Positions 16,847-25,724 of a stretch of DNA of 64,000 bases are shown here, piece after piece. Under the pieces are notes generated by a model. It was not told where the DNA came from. It saw only the letters and a program-made list of their open reading frames with translations, and did no database searches. Source of the stretch: Bradyrhizobium jicamae (GTDB taxonomy: Bacteria > Pseudomonadota > Alphaproteobacteria > Rhizobiales > Xanthobacteraceae); assembly GCF_018130695.1 (NCBI RefSeq), contig NZ_JAFCJX010000012.1:183809-247808 (forward strand), written 5' to 3'. The position numbers and the translations under genes are program-made. The stretch's first letter is position 1. Each line of letters opens with the position of its first letter.

Positions 16847-16924
16847 GCTTCTCGAAGTGGTCTCGCACGACCACAGCGCTTCGTTTGATCGACTAGAGCC
16901 AACCAGGAATTTCCGGAGAGCATC

Positions 16925-17947
16925 ATGTTCATAACTCCCAGTGGCGAGGAAGTGTTCGTTATCGACGGCCATACCCATTTTTGGGACGGCAGCCCGGCGA
17001 ATCAGCTCAACGTCCACGGCAAGCAGTTCATCGACTGCTTCTACGCCTACCACACCTCGCTCAGCCCGAAGGACAGGCTCTGGCCGAAGGAGCAGTTCGA
17101 AAAATACAGCGCCGATCAGATGTACCACGATCTGTTCGTCGACGGTCCCGACGACATGGCGGTCGTTCAGTCGACCTACCTCACGGAGTTCTACAAGAAC
17201 GGGTTCAACACCATCGATCGCAACGCCGAGATGGCGAAGAAGTACAAGGACCGCTTCATCGTCAACGGCGCCTTCGATCCACGGGATGGCGAGAAGGCGC
17301 TCGAGTACATCCACTACATGAGGGAGACGTTCGGCATCAAGGGCGTCAAGCTCTATACCGCCGAGTGGAAGGGGGACTCGCGTGGGTGGAAGCTCACGGA
17401 TCCCAATGCCTATCGCTGCCTCGAGCTCTGCCAGAAGCTCGGCATCATCAACATCCACGTCCACAAGGGCCCGACGATCATTCCGTTGGACAAGGATGCG
17501 TTCGATGTTCACGACGTCGACCATGCCGCGACCGACTTCCAGGGATTGAACTTCATCATCGAGCATTGCGGCCTGCCGCGACTCGACGACTTCTGCTGGA
17601 TCGCCGTGCAGGAGACCAACGTCTACGGCGGCCTTGCGGTGGCGCTACCGTTCATCCACGGACGTCCGCGCTATTTCGCCGAGGTGATTAGCGAGCTTCT
17701 GTTCTGGGTCGGCGAGGACAAGATCCTCTTCGGCAGCGATTACGCGATCTGGACGCCTCGCTGGCTTGTCGAGAAGTTCTGGAACTTCGAGCTGCCGGAA
17801 GACCTGAAACAGGAGCACGGTGTCGATCTCACGCCCGAAGCGAAGCGGAAGATCCTGGGCCTCAATGCGGCGCGCCTCTACGGCGTTGACATCGAGGCGC
17901 AGAAGGCGAAGCTCGCGCAGCAGGTTCGCGCGACTGCGGCGGAGTAG
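16925..17947 (+). CDS. Amidohydrolase-2 family protein of the monooxygenase operon, 340 aa
   Basis: A metal-dependent TIM-barrel hydrolase or decarboxylase. Metal ligands are visible as GHTHFWDG (HxH, near residue 19), NIHVHKGP, FIIEHCGLPR and the aspartate in FGSDYAIW. It is preceded by CGGAGAG and followed 5 bases later by the DUF59 gene. An amidohydrolase in this position is a regular companion of Prm/Mim operons; its reaction there is not established, and assembly or product processing have both been considered. Confidence 0.88.
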   Translation: MFITPSGEEVFVIDGHTHFWDGSPANQLNVHGKQFIDCFYAYHTSLSPKDRLWPKEQFEKYSADQMYHDLFVDGPDDMAVVQSTYLTEFYKNGFNTIDRNAEMAKKYKDRFIVNGAFDPRDGEKALEYIHYMRETFGIKGVKLYTAEWKGDSRGWKLTDPNAYRCLELCQKLGIINIHVHKGPTIIPLDKDAFDVHDVDHAATDFQGLNFIIEHCGLPRLDDFCWIAVQETNVYGGLAVALPFIHGRPRYFAEVISELLFWVGEDKILFGSDYAIWTPRWLVEKFWNFELPEDLKQEHGVDLTPEAKRKILGLNAARLYGVDIEAQKAKLAQQVRATAAE

Positions 17948-17952
17948 GCATC

Positions 17953-18789
17953 ATGAGCGCGCTCCAACATCAGCATGATCGCAAGACCGGCGAGGTGTGG
18001 GAGCGCCTTGCGATGGTGACGGATCCCGAGCTCGACGAGCCGGTTACCGAACTCGGATTTGTCGAGCAGGTCTCCGTCGACCACGATGACCGCGTCGAGA
18101 TCGTCTTCCGTCTGCCGACCTATTGGTGTTCGGCGAACTTCGCCTTCCTGATGGCTGACGACATGCGCCGGGCGGTGTCCTCGCTGCCGTGGGTTCGCGA
18201 GGCCCGTCCGCAGCTTCGGGATCACATGGTCGCTGACGAGATCAACAAGGGCGTCCGCGAGGGCATGTCGTTTGGTGATGCACTCAAGGGCTTCGCGGCC
18301 GGCGGGTCGCTCGACGAGCTGCGGGAGAAATTCCGCCGCAAGGCGTTCGAGCGGCGCCAGGAAGTCATGATTCTGGCGTTGCGAGGGCTGGGTTACGAGG
18401 ATCCGGCGATCTGCCGAATGAATCTCGGTACATTTGACGCGATCACCTTCGGCTCGGAAGACGTTGCGCGCCAGAAGCCGCGTTATCGCGAGCTTCTGGT
18501 TGAGCGGCGGCTCGCCGACCACCCGGCCGACCCCGCTTTTGTCACCTTCGATGGGGCCCCCATCAAGCGGCACGAAATGGTCTCGTATTTGCAGCGGCTA
18601 CGGGGAGTGCGCATCAATATGGAGTTCAACAGCTCGTTATGCCGGGGCCTTCTTGCTGTGCGCTATCGCGAGCTCGACGGGGATCGCGCGCAACAGGCAG
18701 CAGCTCCGTGTGGAGGTTGCGGCAGTGGTTGCGCTGTACGGTCTGTCGGATCGCCTGCAATGGACAAGCATTCCTCGGCGCTTGCGTGA
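17953..18789 (+). CDS. DUF59 (MIP18-like) iron-sulfur/metal assembly protein, 278 aa
   Basis: Residues about 10-100 form a DUF59 domain: MVTDPELDEPVTELGFVEQV and the conserved cysteine in PTYWCSANFAF. Such domains (SufT, PaaD, MIP18) assist metal or Fe-S assembly, so a role in maturing the diiron hydroxylase or the reductase cluster is plausible. The remaining 180 residues are unusual for the family and end in a cysteine-rich tail, CGGCGSGC (about 253-260), suitable for metal binding. It sits 5 bases after the amidohydrolase gene and about 105 bases before the GroEL gene. Confidence 0.82.
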   Translation: MSALQHQHDRKTGEVWERLAMVTDPELDEPVTELGFVEQVSVDHDDRVEIVFRLPTYWCSANFAFLMADDMRRAVSSLPWVREARPQLRDHMVADEINKGVREGMSFGDALKGFAAGGSLDELREKFRRKAFERRQEVMILALRGLGYEDPAICRMNLGTFDAITFGSEDVARQKPRYRELLVERRLADHPADPAFVTFDGAPIKRHEMVSYLQRLRGVRINMEFNSSLCRGLLAVRYRELDGDRAQQAAAPCGGCGSGCAVRSVGSPAMDKHSSALA

Positions 18790-18895
18790 GGTCGCGCGGA
18801 TGCGCGTGCGACCTGTAAGTGTCGACAAAACGGAGCGGACATCAAGTTCGCCCGGCCTGATCATCCAAGAAACGACCACGTGGGAGTGAAACGCA

Positions 18896-20527
18896 ATGGC
18901 AAAAGTTCTGCTGCATGACATAGAAGCTCGCCGCGCTCTTGCGCGTGGAGTCCAGAAGCTGGCCGCCGCGGTCGAATCGACTCTCGGTCCCAAGGGCATG
19001 AACGCGATGGTCGACCGGCCGATCGGCACGCCCATCGTGTCGCGCGATGGTGTCACCATCGCCTCCGAGATCGAATTGCCGGATCGCTTCGAAAACATGG
19101 GCGCCCAGGTGGTGCGCGAGGTCTCGATGCAGACCAACGAAGTCGCCGGCGACGGTACGACGACGGCGATGGTCCTCGCGAACGGTCTCATTCAAGGCGG
19201 TGTTGCGGCCCTTGAGCGCGGCGCCAAAGCGGTCGATCTCTGCAAGGGGATCGACCGGGCCGTCGAAGTCGTCGTCGAGAGCCTGAAGAGTGGGGCAATT
19301 CCTGTATCGGACCGCAACACGCTACAGGCCGTGGCGACGATCGCGTCGACCGACTCCCATCTGGGCGGTCTAATCGCCGAGGCGGTCGAACGCGTTGGCA
19401 AGAACGGCATCATCAGTTCCGAATACGGGTTGACGACTAGCACGACGCTCGAGGTGGTCGAAGGCATGTCGTTCGATCGTGGTTACATTTCCCATCACAT
19501 GGTGACGGACGTGGAGAGGATGGAGGTTGTGCTGGATCAACCCTACATCCTCCTCACCGACCTGAAAATCAAGGCGCCGGACGAGCTGGCGGCGGTCCGT
19601 GCGAGGGTCGCGGAGACCGGGAAACCGCTTGTCATCGTTGCCGAAGAGATCGCACCGGAAGTTGTTGTCACGCTGCTTGGCGAAGGCAACCGAGGCAAGA
19701 TCCTGGTGGTCAATCCGCCCGACTACGGCCACTGGCGCAAGGCCATGATGGACGACCTCGCCATCATCACCGGGGGACGGGTCATCGCCCGCGAGCTCGG
19801 CGGCAAGCTGGAAGAGACGAACCTTGCCGACCTCGGTACTGCGCGGCAGGTTCGGGCCAGTGCGCGCGAGACGGTGATCATCCGGGGCGGCGGGGACGAT
19901 GCGGCGATCGCCGCGCGTCGTCAGCAGGTAGCCAAGCAGCACGACCTCGCGCCCCCGAACATCGAGCAGGACAAGCTCAAGGAACGCCTGGCTAAACTGT
20001 CGGGTGGGACCGCGGTGATCCTTGCGGGCGGTGTCACGCCGGTCGAGCAGAAGCGTACGATCCAGTTGATCGACGATGCGCTCAGCGCTGCGCGGGCCGC
20101 GGCCGAGGAAGGGATCGTGCCGGGAGGCGGGACGGCGTTGGCGCAGTGCGCGCCGGTAGTGGCGCGCACCCTCGGCAACATCAATGGAGACCTCGGTGAA
20201 GGCATCAAGCTAGTACGCGAAACCCTGTCGCGTCCCGCCGCGTTCATCGCCCGAAATGCCGGCCATGATGCAGCGAAGGTTGTGGCCGAGCTGCAAAGTT
20301 CGCGGGCCGGGGTCGGGTTCGACGCTGCAAACGGCGCGTTCATCGACATGGTATCTGCCGGGATCGTCGACCCGGTCAGGGTGACGTATACCGCGCTCCG
20401 AAACGCTGCTTCCGTGGCCACGCTGGTGCTGACGACCAACACGCTGGTTGCCGATGTGCCGGAGTACGTTGATCCCACGCAGGGGCCTGCGCTGGGCGGC
20501 GGGGCGGAAAAGCTTGGCCGGGCCTGA
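18896..20527 (+). CDS. mimG: Operon-dedicated GroEL chaperonin, 543 aa
   Basis: Full-length Hsp60. ATP-site motifs are in place: TLGPKGMNAMVD and AGDGTTTAMVLANG (Asp86), and GIVPGGGTALAQ in the C-terminal equatorial part. It lacks the usual glycine-methionine C-terminal tail, ending GGGAEKLGRA, and differs from housekeeping GroEL near the start (LLHDIEARRALARGVQKLAA). No groES gene accompanies it. In mycobacterial Mim operons a GroEL-like protein is needed for folding of the large hydroxylase subunit; the same role is inferred here. Confidence 0.9.
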   Translation: MAKVLLHDIEARRALARGVQKLAAAVESTLGPKGMNAMVDRPIGTPIVSRDGVTIASEIELPDRFENMGAQVVREVSMQTNEVAGDGTTTAMVLANGLIQGGVAALERGAKAVDLCKGIDRAVEVVVESLKSGAIPVSDRNTLQAVATIASTDSHLGGLIAEAVERVGKNGIISSEYGLTTSTTLEVVEGMSFDRGYISHHMVTDVERMEVVLDQPYILLTDLKIKAPDELAAVRARVAETGKPLVIVAEEIAPEVVVTLLGEGNRGKILVVNPPDYGHWRKAMMDDLAIITGGRVIARELGGKLEETNLADLGTARQVRASARETVIIRGGGDDAAIAARRQQVAKQHDLAPPNIEQDKLKERLAKLSGGTAVILAGGVTPVEQKRTIQLIDDALSAARAAAEEGIVPGGGTALAQCAPVVARTLGNINGDLGEGIKLVRETLSRPAAFIARNAGHDAAKVVAELQSSRAGVGFDAANGAFIDMVSAGIVDPVRVTYTALRNAASVATLVLTTNTLVADVPEYVDPTQGPALGGGAEKLGRA

Positions 20528-20825
20528 AGCACATGAATGCGATTGGCGTTCCGGCGGGAAGCTCGAGGGTCTGGCACCGGGAGGGATGCACTATCACAGG
20601 TGGTCCTTTTTGTGGCGCTGGGCTTCCGAGCCGCAATTTCCGGTTCTGTCTTCGCGGTTGGTACAAAGCGCCAGATGGTGGCGACGCCCTGACCATCGCG
20701 GACTGATTGGACGGTGACAACGGTCCGGAACGAGTTACAATCTTAGAAGCTCCGGCGTGGGCCGAAGGAGGCGATGCAACAAGCCTTTGCGGTCATTGGA
20801 CCGCCGGAGCAGGAGGAAACGGGAC

Positions 20826-21320
20826 ATGGCCTACATCATCTCCAAGCGTGATGGTCCGCACCGCGAAGAGCTGGCGGCGAAGGACTTCCTTCAGAAGAAC
20901 CGCACGAAGATTAACTCGCTTGCCAATCATCTGACGCTCGGGCGCTGGCAGGAGTTGCGCAATCCGACGCCTCCCCCTGAGCCTCAGCCGTCGGGCAAGC
21001 TCTGGTCCACGCCTCGGGCTCGCCCGAAGGAGATCGAGCCCTATGTGCGGATCAGCTATAATGGCCGCGTCGTGATCGCCGATCTCGCGTCAGGGCGGCA
21101 ACTCCATTTTGTTGGTGAATTGCGCGGCGGCGGGCAATCGCGACACTTCGCTCTGGCGACGCGAGAGAATGGCATCTTCGAGCCGCTCGATGACGAATTG
21201 CACAAGGTCCTGATGGACCTCGAGGGAGTGAGCGTGCCCGATGAGGCGTCGGAAGCGCGCCTGGAGCAGATCATCTCGGGCCGTCTCGGTTTGGACGCGA
21301 TCGCCAGAACGGTCGAATGA
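20826..21320 (+). CDS. Unrecognised conserved-looking protein, 164 aa
   Basis: I do not recognise the family. The start at 20826 (MAYIISKRDG) is chosen because AGGAGG precedes it; an in-frame upstream ATG at 20757 would add an arginine-rich stretch that looks non-coding. The N-terminal 45 residues are helical and charged, then a proline-rich linker (PTPPPEPQPS), then a probable small beta domain (PYVRISYNGRVVIADLASGR, FALATRENGIFEP) and a final helix. There are no cysteines or membrane segments. It lies between the GroEL and sigma-54 activator genes on the same strand. The 298-base gap before it holds no promoter that I can name. Confidence 0.7.
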   Translation: MAYIISKRDGPHREELAAKDFLQKNRTKINSLANHLTLGRWQELRNPTPPPEPQPSGKLWSTPRARPKEIEPYVRISYNGRVVIADLASGRQLHFVGELRGGGQSRHFALATRENGIFEPLDDELHKVLMDLEGVSVPDEASEARLEQIISGRLGLDAIARTVE

Positions 21321-21420
21321 TCCGCGGAAGCCGAGCCGGTGAGAGCACGATCTCAATGGCCCGGCGCATGTCGTTTCTGCCGATCAAGCTGCTGTTTGCC
21401 AATATAGGTTTGGTGCTCCA

Positions 21421-23487
21421 ATGCTGACGGAAACCTTCATGGCTAAGCCGCCGTTTTCCCTGGAAGGCTACAAAATTCCAGATGCCGCGGATGCGGAGCA
21501 GGGACGGCCGTACGATGAACGGGAGACCAACAAGGCGTGGGAAAACTTCCTGACGTTCGGAGACGCAAAGCGCGAGAACGCTCTGGTGCGAGGCGTCATC
21601 GAAGATTCATGGCAGCGCAGCATCAAGTCGGGAGTCAATGCACACTGCAAGGGCAGCAGTTTCATCGCTTCCCCGGACGATCTCTATGAGCTGCGTCTGA
21701 AGAATGATGATCTACTTGGCTCCAGCGCCCAGACTTTCCGCCGCGTTGCGGAGGTACTTGGCGATGCGGCCACCATGTTGGTCATCACCGACAGGAATGG
21801 CGTCGTTCTTGACGTAGGAGGCGATCAGCGGACGATCGATGCCGGGCACGATATTCGCCTCGAAGTCGGCGCCGCCTGGGGTGAGACGGTGACCGGCACC
21901 AACGGCATTGGTACAGCGCTCGTCACGGGAAAACCGGTTCATGTCCACGCCGCGGAACACTTTTCCGAGGGCATCAAGGCCTGGACCTGCGTCGGTAGCC
22001 CCATTCGTAGCCCGATCGACGGCAGCATCATAGGCATCATCGATTTTTCCGGACCCCAGGCGATCTTTCACCGGCACAATGTCGCATTGGCGGTGATCGC
22101 CGCCAACCACATCGAACTCGCACTCTCGGAAAAGCTCCGGCTCGAAAGAATACGCCTGCTCGAGGCAAGCATTTCTCGAATGCCAGGGATGGGCAGTGCC
22201 GACGGCGTGGTGATCCTGGATCGCTTTGGTCGGGTCATCCATCACAACGATATGGCGTCGGCTCGCTGGCGGCGGATCGCGCAGTCTCGTGAATTGAACA
22301 TTGGGTCGCAGATTCTTCCAAGTCGCGAAGGCCTGCTGGGCAAAGACTTGGCCGAGGGGTTACCCGAGGAGTTGCGCGAGCAGCGGATCGAGCCACTGGT
22401 CGTCGACGGGGTCGTGAAGGGCGCAATGCTCGTGCTTGCTTCGAAGCCGCGGACAAATCCTGCTGCATCCGAAATGTTGCCGACAACCCGCGCAGCCCTG
22501 ATGTCGGCAAAGGAAGCGATCGTCGGATGCAGCGAGGCACTGCTGGATGTCGTGCAGAAAGTTGAGCGGGCGGCGCTCGGCCGGACCGCGATTCTGCTCG
22601 AGGGCGAGACGGGCGTCGGCAAGGAACTGTTCGCCCGCCTGGTTCATGCCGCCAGTCTGAAGACGGGCAAGGAGCCGTTCGTCGCCTTCAATTGCGGTGC
22701 GGTCTCGAAAGAGTTGCTCGGCGGTGAGTTATTCGGGCATGCACCGGGCGCTTATACCGGCGCTACGCGCGAGGGAAGGCCCGGGCGGTTCGAATTTGCC
22801 AATGGCGGCGTGCTCAGTCTTGACGAGATCGGCGAGATGCCGATGGACCTGCAACCTTACTTGCTCCGTGTGTTGGAAGAGCGCGCGGTTTACAGACTCG
22901 GTGACAGCAAGGCGCGCCCGGTGGACGTCCGGCTTGTGGCGTCGACCAATCGGAATCTGAAGCAGGAAGTGGCCGAAGGGCGTTTCCGCAAGGATCTGTA
23001 TTTCCGGATCGGCGTCGTCAAGCTCACCATCCCGCCGCTCCGCGAGCGGCTGGGCGATATCGAGATCCTGATCGATCACTTCAACAGACAATTCGCGGCG
23101 ATCTACAGCACCCAGCCGCTGCGCTTCGAGGCGGCCACGATGGAATTGCTGCGCCGCTATTCCTGGCCCGGGAACGTTCGCGAGCTGCGCAATCTGATCG
23201 AAAATCTCGTGCTGATGACGATCACAGGCATCGTCACTCCCAGGGACTTGCCGGAGGATTTCGTGGAGGTGGCGCCGACCCAACCTCCCTCAATCTCCGT
23301 GCAGTCGGAGAATAGCGCTACGGGATCGGAGGGTGACGAGATCGCGCGCTTTGACGAGATGGAGCGTCGTGCCATCGAGAGGGCCGTCGCAAACGCCGGC
23401 GGCAATATTGCCGCTGCCGCGGAAAAGCTGGGGCTTTCGCGCGCGACGCTGTATCGCAAATTGCACCAATACCGTTCCCGAACCTAG
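21421..23487 (+). CDS. mimR: Sigma-54-dependent activator, AcoR/MimR type, 688 aa
   Basis: Enhancer-binding protein likely driving the promoter at 12161. Domains in order: a GAF-like sensor (about 70-220, with GAAWGETVTGTNGIGTAL), a short linker, the AAA+ domain with Walker A GETGVGKE (about 395-402) and the sigma-54 contact loop GAYTGA (about 443-448, a Tyr variant of GAFTGA), Walker B VLSLDEIGEMP, the arginine-rich end FRKDLYFRIGVV, and a C-terminal Fis-type helix-turn-helix (NIAAAAEKLGLSRATLYRKL). The start is uncertain: ATG at 21421 has a poor ribosome site, and a second ATG lies six codons on. The absence of a receiver domain suggests direct sensing of the substrate. Confidence 0.9.
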   Translation: MLTETFMAKPPFSLEGYKIPDAADAEQGRPYDERETNKAWENFLTFGDAKRENALVRGVIEDSWQRSIKSGVNAHCKGSSFIASPDDLYELRLKNDDLLGSSAQTFRRVAEVLGDAATMLVITDRNGVVLDVGGDQRTIDAGHDIRLEVGAAWGETVTGTNGIGTALVTGKPVHVHAAEHFSEGIKAWTCVGSPIRSPIDGSIIGIIDFSGPQAIFHRHNVALAVIAANHIELALSEKLRLERIRLLEASISRMPGMGSADGVVILDRFGRVIHHNDMASARWRRIAQSRELNIGSQILPSREGLLGKDLAEGLPEELREQRIEPLVVDGVVKGAMLVLASKPRTNPAASEMLPTTRAALMSAKEAIVGCSEALLDVVQKVERAALGRTAILLEGETGVGKELFARLVHAASLKTGKEPFVAFNCGAVSKELLGGELFGHAPGAYTGATREGRPGRFEFANGGVLSLDEIGEMPMDLQPYLLRVLEERAVYRLGDSKARPVDVRLVASTNRNLKQEVAEGRFRKDLYFRIGVVKLTIPPLRERLGDIEILIDHFNRQFAAIYSTQPLRFEAATMELLRRYSWPGNVRELRNLIENLVLMTITGIVTPRDLPEDFVEVAPTQPPSISVQSENSATGSEGDEIARFDEMERRAIERAVANAGGNIAAAAEKLGLSRATLYRKLHQYRSRT

Positions 23488-23502
23488 CGATCGGGGGCTG
23501 GC

Positions 23503-23952
23503 ATGGCGGCTGTCTGGGATGAACAAAAGGGCGGGGAAGGTCCGGTACCCGCGGCGACGCTGGCCTCGCAGATCCTTGCGCGCGCCGACCGCGACGTCAC
23601 TTTCGTGGTTCACTTGGTTGGCGAAAGCCAAAGCTTGCTGGTGCGACATTTCATCAAGTTCATCGAGACGGAGCTCGCAAAGCGCGGCATGAGCTACGGC
23701 GCACATCCGCTACTGCGACCTTTCGTCGAAACGCATGCACGGGAGCTGTCGGATTTCGTATTGCAGGGTATCGGCTTGCGGCATCAGTTCGGCCTCCAGA
23801 CCATCGAGACGATGGCCGGCGATCCGGCGCGGTTGCTGAGGGTCGATCTGTGGGACTCGCTGCAATCTCACGTCAACGACGCGCAGCAACACTTCGTATC
23901 CGATGCTCGGGGTCTCCAACGGATCCTGGATCAAATCGAGCCGAGCGCATGA
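23503..23952 (+). CDS. Unrecognised protein, 149 aa, in the activator operon
   Basis: I cannot assign a family. The ATG follows 15 bases after the activator stop, with GGGGG 8 bases before it. The protein is mostly helical and charged (GESQSLLVRHFIKFIETELA, ETHARELSDFVLQGIGLRHQ) with no cysteine cluster, signal peptide or membrane span. Its TGA overlaps the ATG of the next gene, so the two are translationally coupled. Position suggests a role linked to the activator or to the WD40-like protein two genes on. Confidence 0.75.
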   Translation: MAAVWDEQKGGEGPVPAATLASQILARADRDVTFVVHLVGESQSLLVRHFIKFIETELAKRGMSYGAHPLLRPFVETHARELSDFVLQGIGLRHQFGLQTIETMAGDPARLLRVDLWDSLQSHVNDAQQHFVSDARGLQRILDQIEPSA

Positions 23953-24257
23953 GTGTCGATCCGGAGGCCCTTGTCGAAATGCTGAGGGAGCGGTTGCTCG
24001 TCGTTCAGCAGTTGTCGGCCGCTCAATCCTGGAATCTTCTGAACCGTCAGCTTGCTGGTGGAGCAGAATTCGAGATTCAGAGGATTGAGCAGGAGATTGC
24101 GACGACAGGCGGTTCGCATGCGTTAACCGACGCTATCGAGGAAGCGCACGAGCGCTTGGAAGAAGCAAGGGCTGGAATGGCGACTTGCGATGCTCAATGC
24201 GCCGCGCTGGAACGAAGTCTCGAAGAACTCGACAGGTGTATTGCGACCGGCAGGTGA
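23949..24257 (+). CDS. Small coiled-coil protein, 102 aa
   Basis: The start at 23949 overlaps the previous stop (ATGA). Nearly the whole chain is predicted helical with heptad-like spacing (ALVEMLRERLLVVQQLSAAQ, AIEEAHERLEEARAGMATCD, CAALERSLEELDRCIA), suggesting a coiled-coil adaptor. It has three cysteines near the C-terminus. No known family was recognised. The next gene starts 8 bases later. Confidence 0.75.
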   Translation: MSVDPEALVEMLRERLLVVQQLSAAQSWNLLNRQLAGGAEFEIQRIEQEIATTGGSHALTDAIEEAHERLEEARAGMATCDAQCAALERSLEELDRCIATGR

Positions 24258-24265
24258 GACGACCG

Positions 24266-25381
24266 ATGGACACGATGGAAGCTGATACCGCTACGCTCTA
24301 TGACTTGCTTGGTCGGCATTGGACCATGGGGGCACCCGTTACGAACGCGGCGTTCGACACTGCGGGACAGGCAGTGGCGTTCGCGCTTGCCGATGGCTCT
24401 CTGGCCATCGCTCCGCTGGCCGACAGCGAGCCGCCGAAGGATCGCTATCGTATGGCCTTGGACGGCGGCCGGCCGACGATCTCACCGCGCCGGAACCCGG
24501 TCCCGCCGTTGACGAAAGTCGTCATCAGCGATGCCTCTCTTCATCTCGCCTCGATCGAGCCCGAAGGTTTCGTCGCAAGCGATGGCAGTCAATTGCTGCA
24601 CGTGTCAGCATCCGGCGTCACCCGACAAGCCGCGAAGCTCGGGGCCCCGATTGACCTCGTCGCCCCGGTGCACGCCGGCGGCATTCTGGCTGCCTCCGGC
24701 GGGTCGGTCATATACTGCGATTCCAACGGCGAGGTCGGATGGCTTCAGGAGCGTGCGGGAGGGCTTTCATCTGCGTTGGCTGTCTCGCCGGATGGTCGGA
24801 GCTTTGCGATAGGGGCTGACGGTTGTCTGCTTGTGCGTGCCTTCGGACCGCGGCCTGAGCCCACCGCTACATTGGCCTTGGGCTCGATCTCCAGCTTGGC
24901 GTGGAGTCCCGATGGAAACTGGTTGGCAATGTCCGTCGCAGAAGCCGGCATCGTGTTGCTGCGCCTTTCCGACGCGCGCGCCGTTCGGATTCCGAGCTAT
25001 CCTGCAAGCGTTGGGTCTCTCTCCTGGAGTGCTGACTCCCGCGTTCTTGTGACGAGCGGGGCCTACCGTATAGTCGCATGGGACATTTCCAGTCTCGACG
25101 ACGGTCGCGAACAGCCGGCGAGCCTTGGCACCGGCCGAAGCGGATTCGTCCTTGTCGAGGTTGTGGACATGCATCCAGGACGCCCTTTGGTCGCAGCAGG
25201 GTACAGCGACGGCAGAGTCGTAGTCGCCAGGATTGGCGACCCCGATGAGCTAGTCGTCAAACCGCCGGGCCAGAGCGCGGTCCAAGTCGTCCGCTGGTCC
25301 GATGAGGGCCAGCACCTTGTCGTCGGAACACGTGGCGGCGAGGCGGCGATCGTGACGTTTCCGCCGCAAATCTTCAAGTAA
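24266..25381 (+). CDS. WD40-like beta-propeller protein, 371 aa
   Basis: Start at ATG 24266, 8 bases after the coiled-coil gene. Repeated propeller strands are visible: VTNAAFDTAGQAVAFALADG, ALAVSPDGRSFAIGADGCLL, SSLAWSPDGNWLAMSVAEAG, GSLSWSADSRVLVTSGAYRI and VVRWSDEGQHLVVGTRGGEA, about 40 residues apart in the second half, so six or seven blades fit the length. There is no signal peptide and no enzymatic domain. WD40 propellers serve as protein-binding scaffolds. Together with the coiled-coil protein it suggests a cytoplasmic complex of unknown purpose. Confidence 0.8.
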   Translation: MDTMEADTATLYDLLGRHWTMGAPVTNAAFDTAGQAVAFALADGSLAIAPLADSEPPKDRYRMALDGGRPTISPRRNPVPPLTKVVISDASLHLASIEPEGFVASDGSQLLHVSASGVTRQAAKLGAPIDLVAPVHAGGILAASGGSVIYCDSNGEVGWLQERAGGLSSALAVSPDGRSFAIGADGCLLVRAFGPRPEPTATLALGSISSLAWSPDGNWLAMSVAEAGIVLLRLSDARAVRIPSYPASVGSLSWSADSRVLVTSGAYRIVAWDISSLDDGREQPASLGTGRSGFVLVEVVDMHPGRPLVAAGYSDGRVVVARIGDPDELVVKPPGQSAVQVVRWSDEGQHLVVGTRGGEAAIVTFPPQIFK

Positions 25382-25428
25382 CGGCGAGCTGGGCGACGAG
25401 CCTTGCCGCGAGCTCCAGGAGGAAGTTC

Positions 25429-25611
25429 ATGACGGTCACCGAAGCGTCAAACGAAGGCGCAAGCAAGGATCAGTTCTTCAAGGAACTGGCGGAGATCTCC
25501 GAGCGCATGATTGCCGCGCACGGAAAAGAGTTCTCGATGGGCGCCTTGGTGTTGGCGGCGAGGTTCATCGCCGAAAACAAGCCCTTCGAGCGAAGCGCGA
25601 CAACACAGTGA
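25429..25611 (+). CDS. Small hypothetical protein, 60 aa
   Basis: The start is supported by AGGAGGAAG 5 bases upstream. The sequence is helical (KDQFFKELAEISERMIAAHG and MGALVLAARFIAENKPF) with no recognised domain. It closes the run of genes that starts with the sigma-54 activator, 47 bases after the propeller gene. Confidence 0.65.
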   Translation: MTVTEASNEGASKDQFFKELAEISERMIAAHGKEFSMGALVLAARFIAENKPFERSATTQ

Positions 25612-25724
25612 GGGGCTTTTGCCGCATACGAAACCTGAGGAAGCGGTCCAGGAGCAAAATGTTGAAAGGACTTATTTGAGACACTCGTTCACGGGGCGTT
25701 GCTGTGGTGCAACGAGGGCTAGGC

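Noticed and set aside
20528..20825. Second sigma-54 promoter before the 164-aa gene (TGGCAC near 20572)
   Set aside because: The following GC lies 13 rather than 10 bases from GG, so the spacing is wrong for RpoN.
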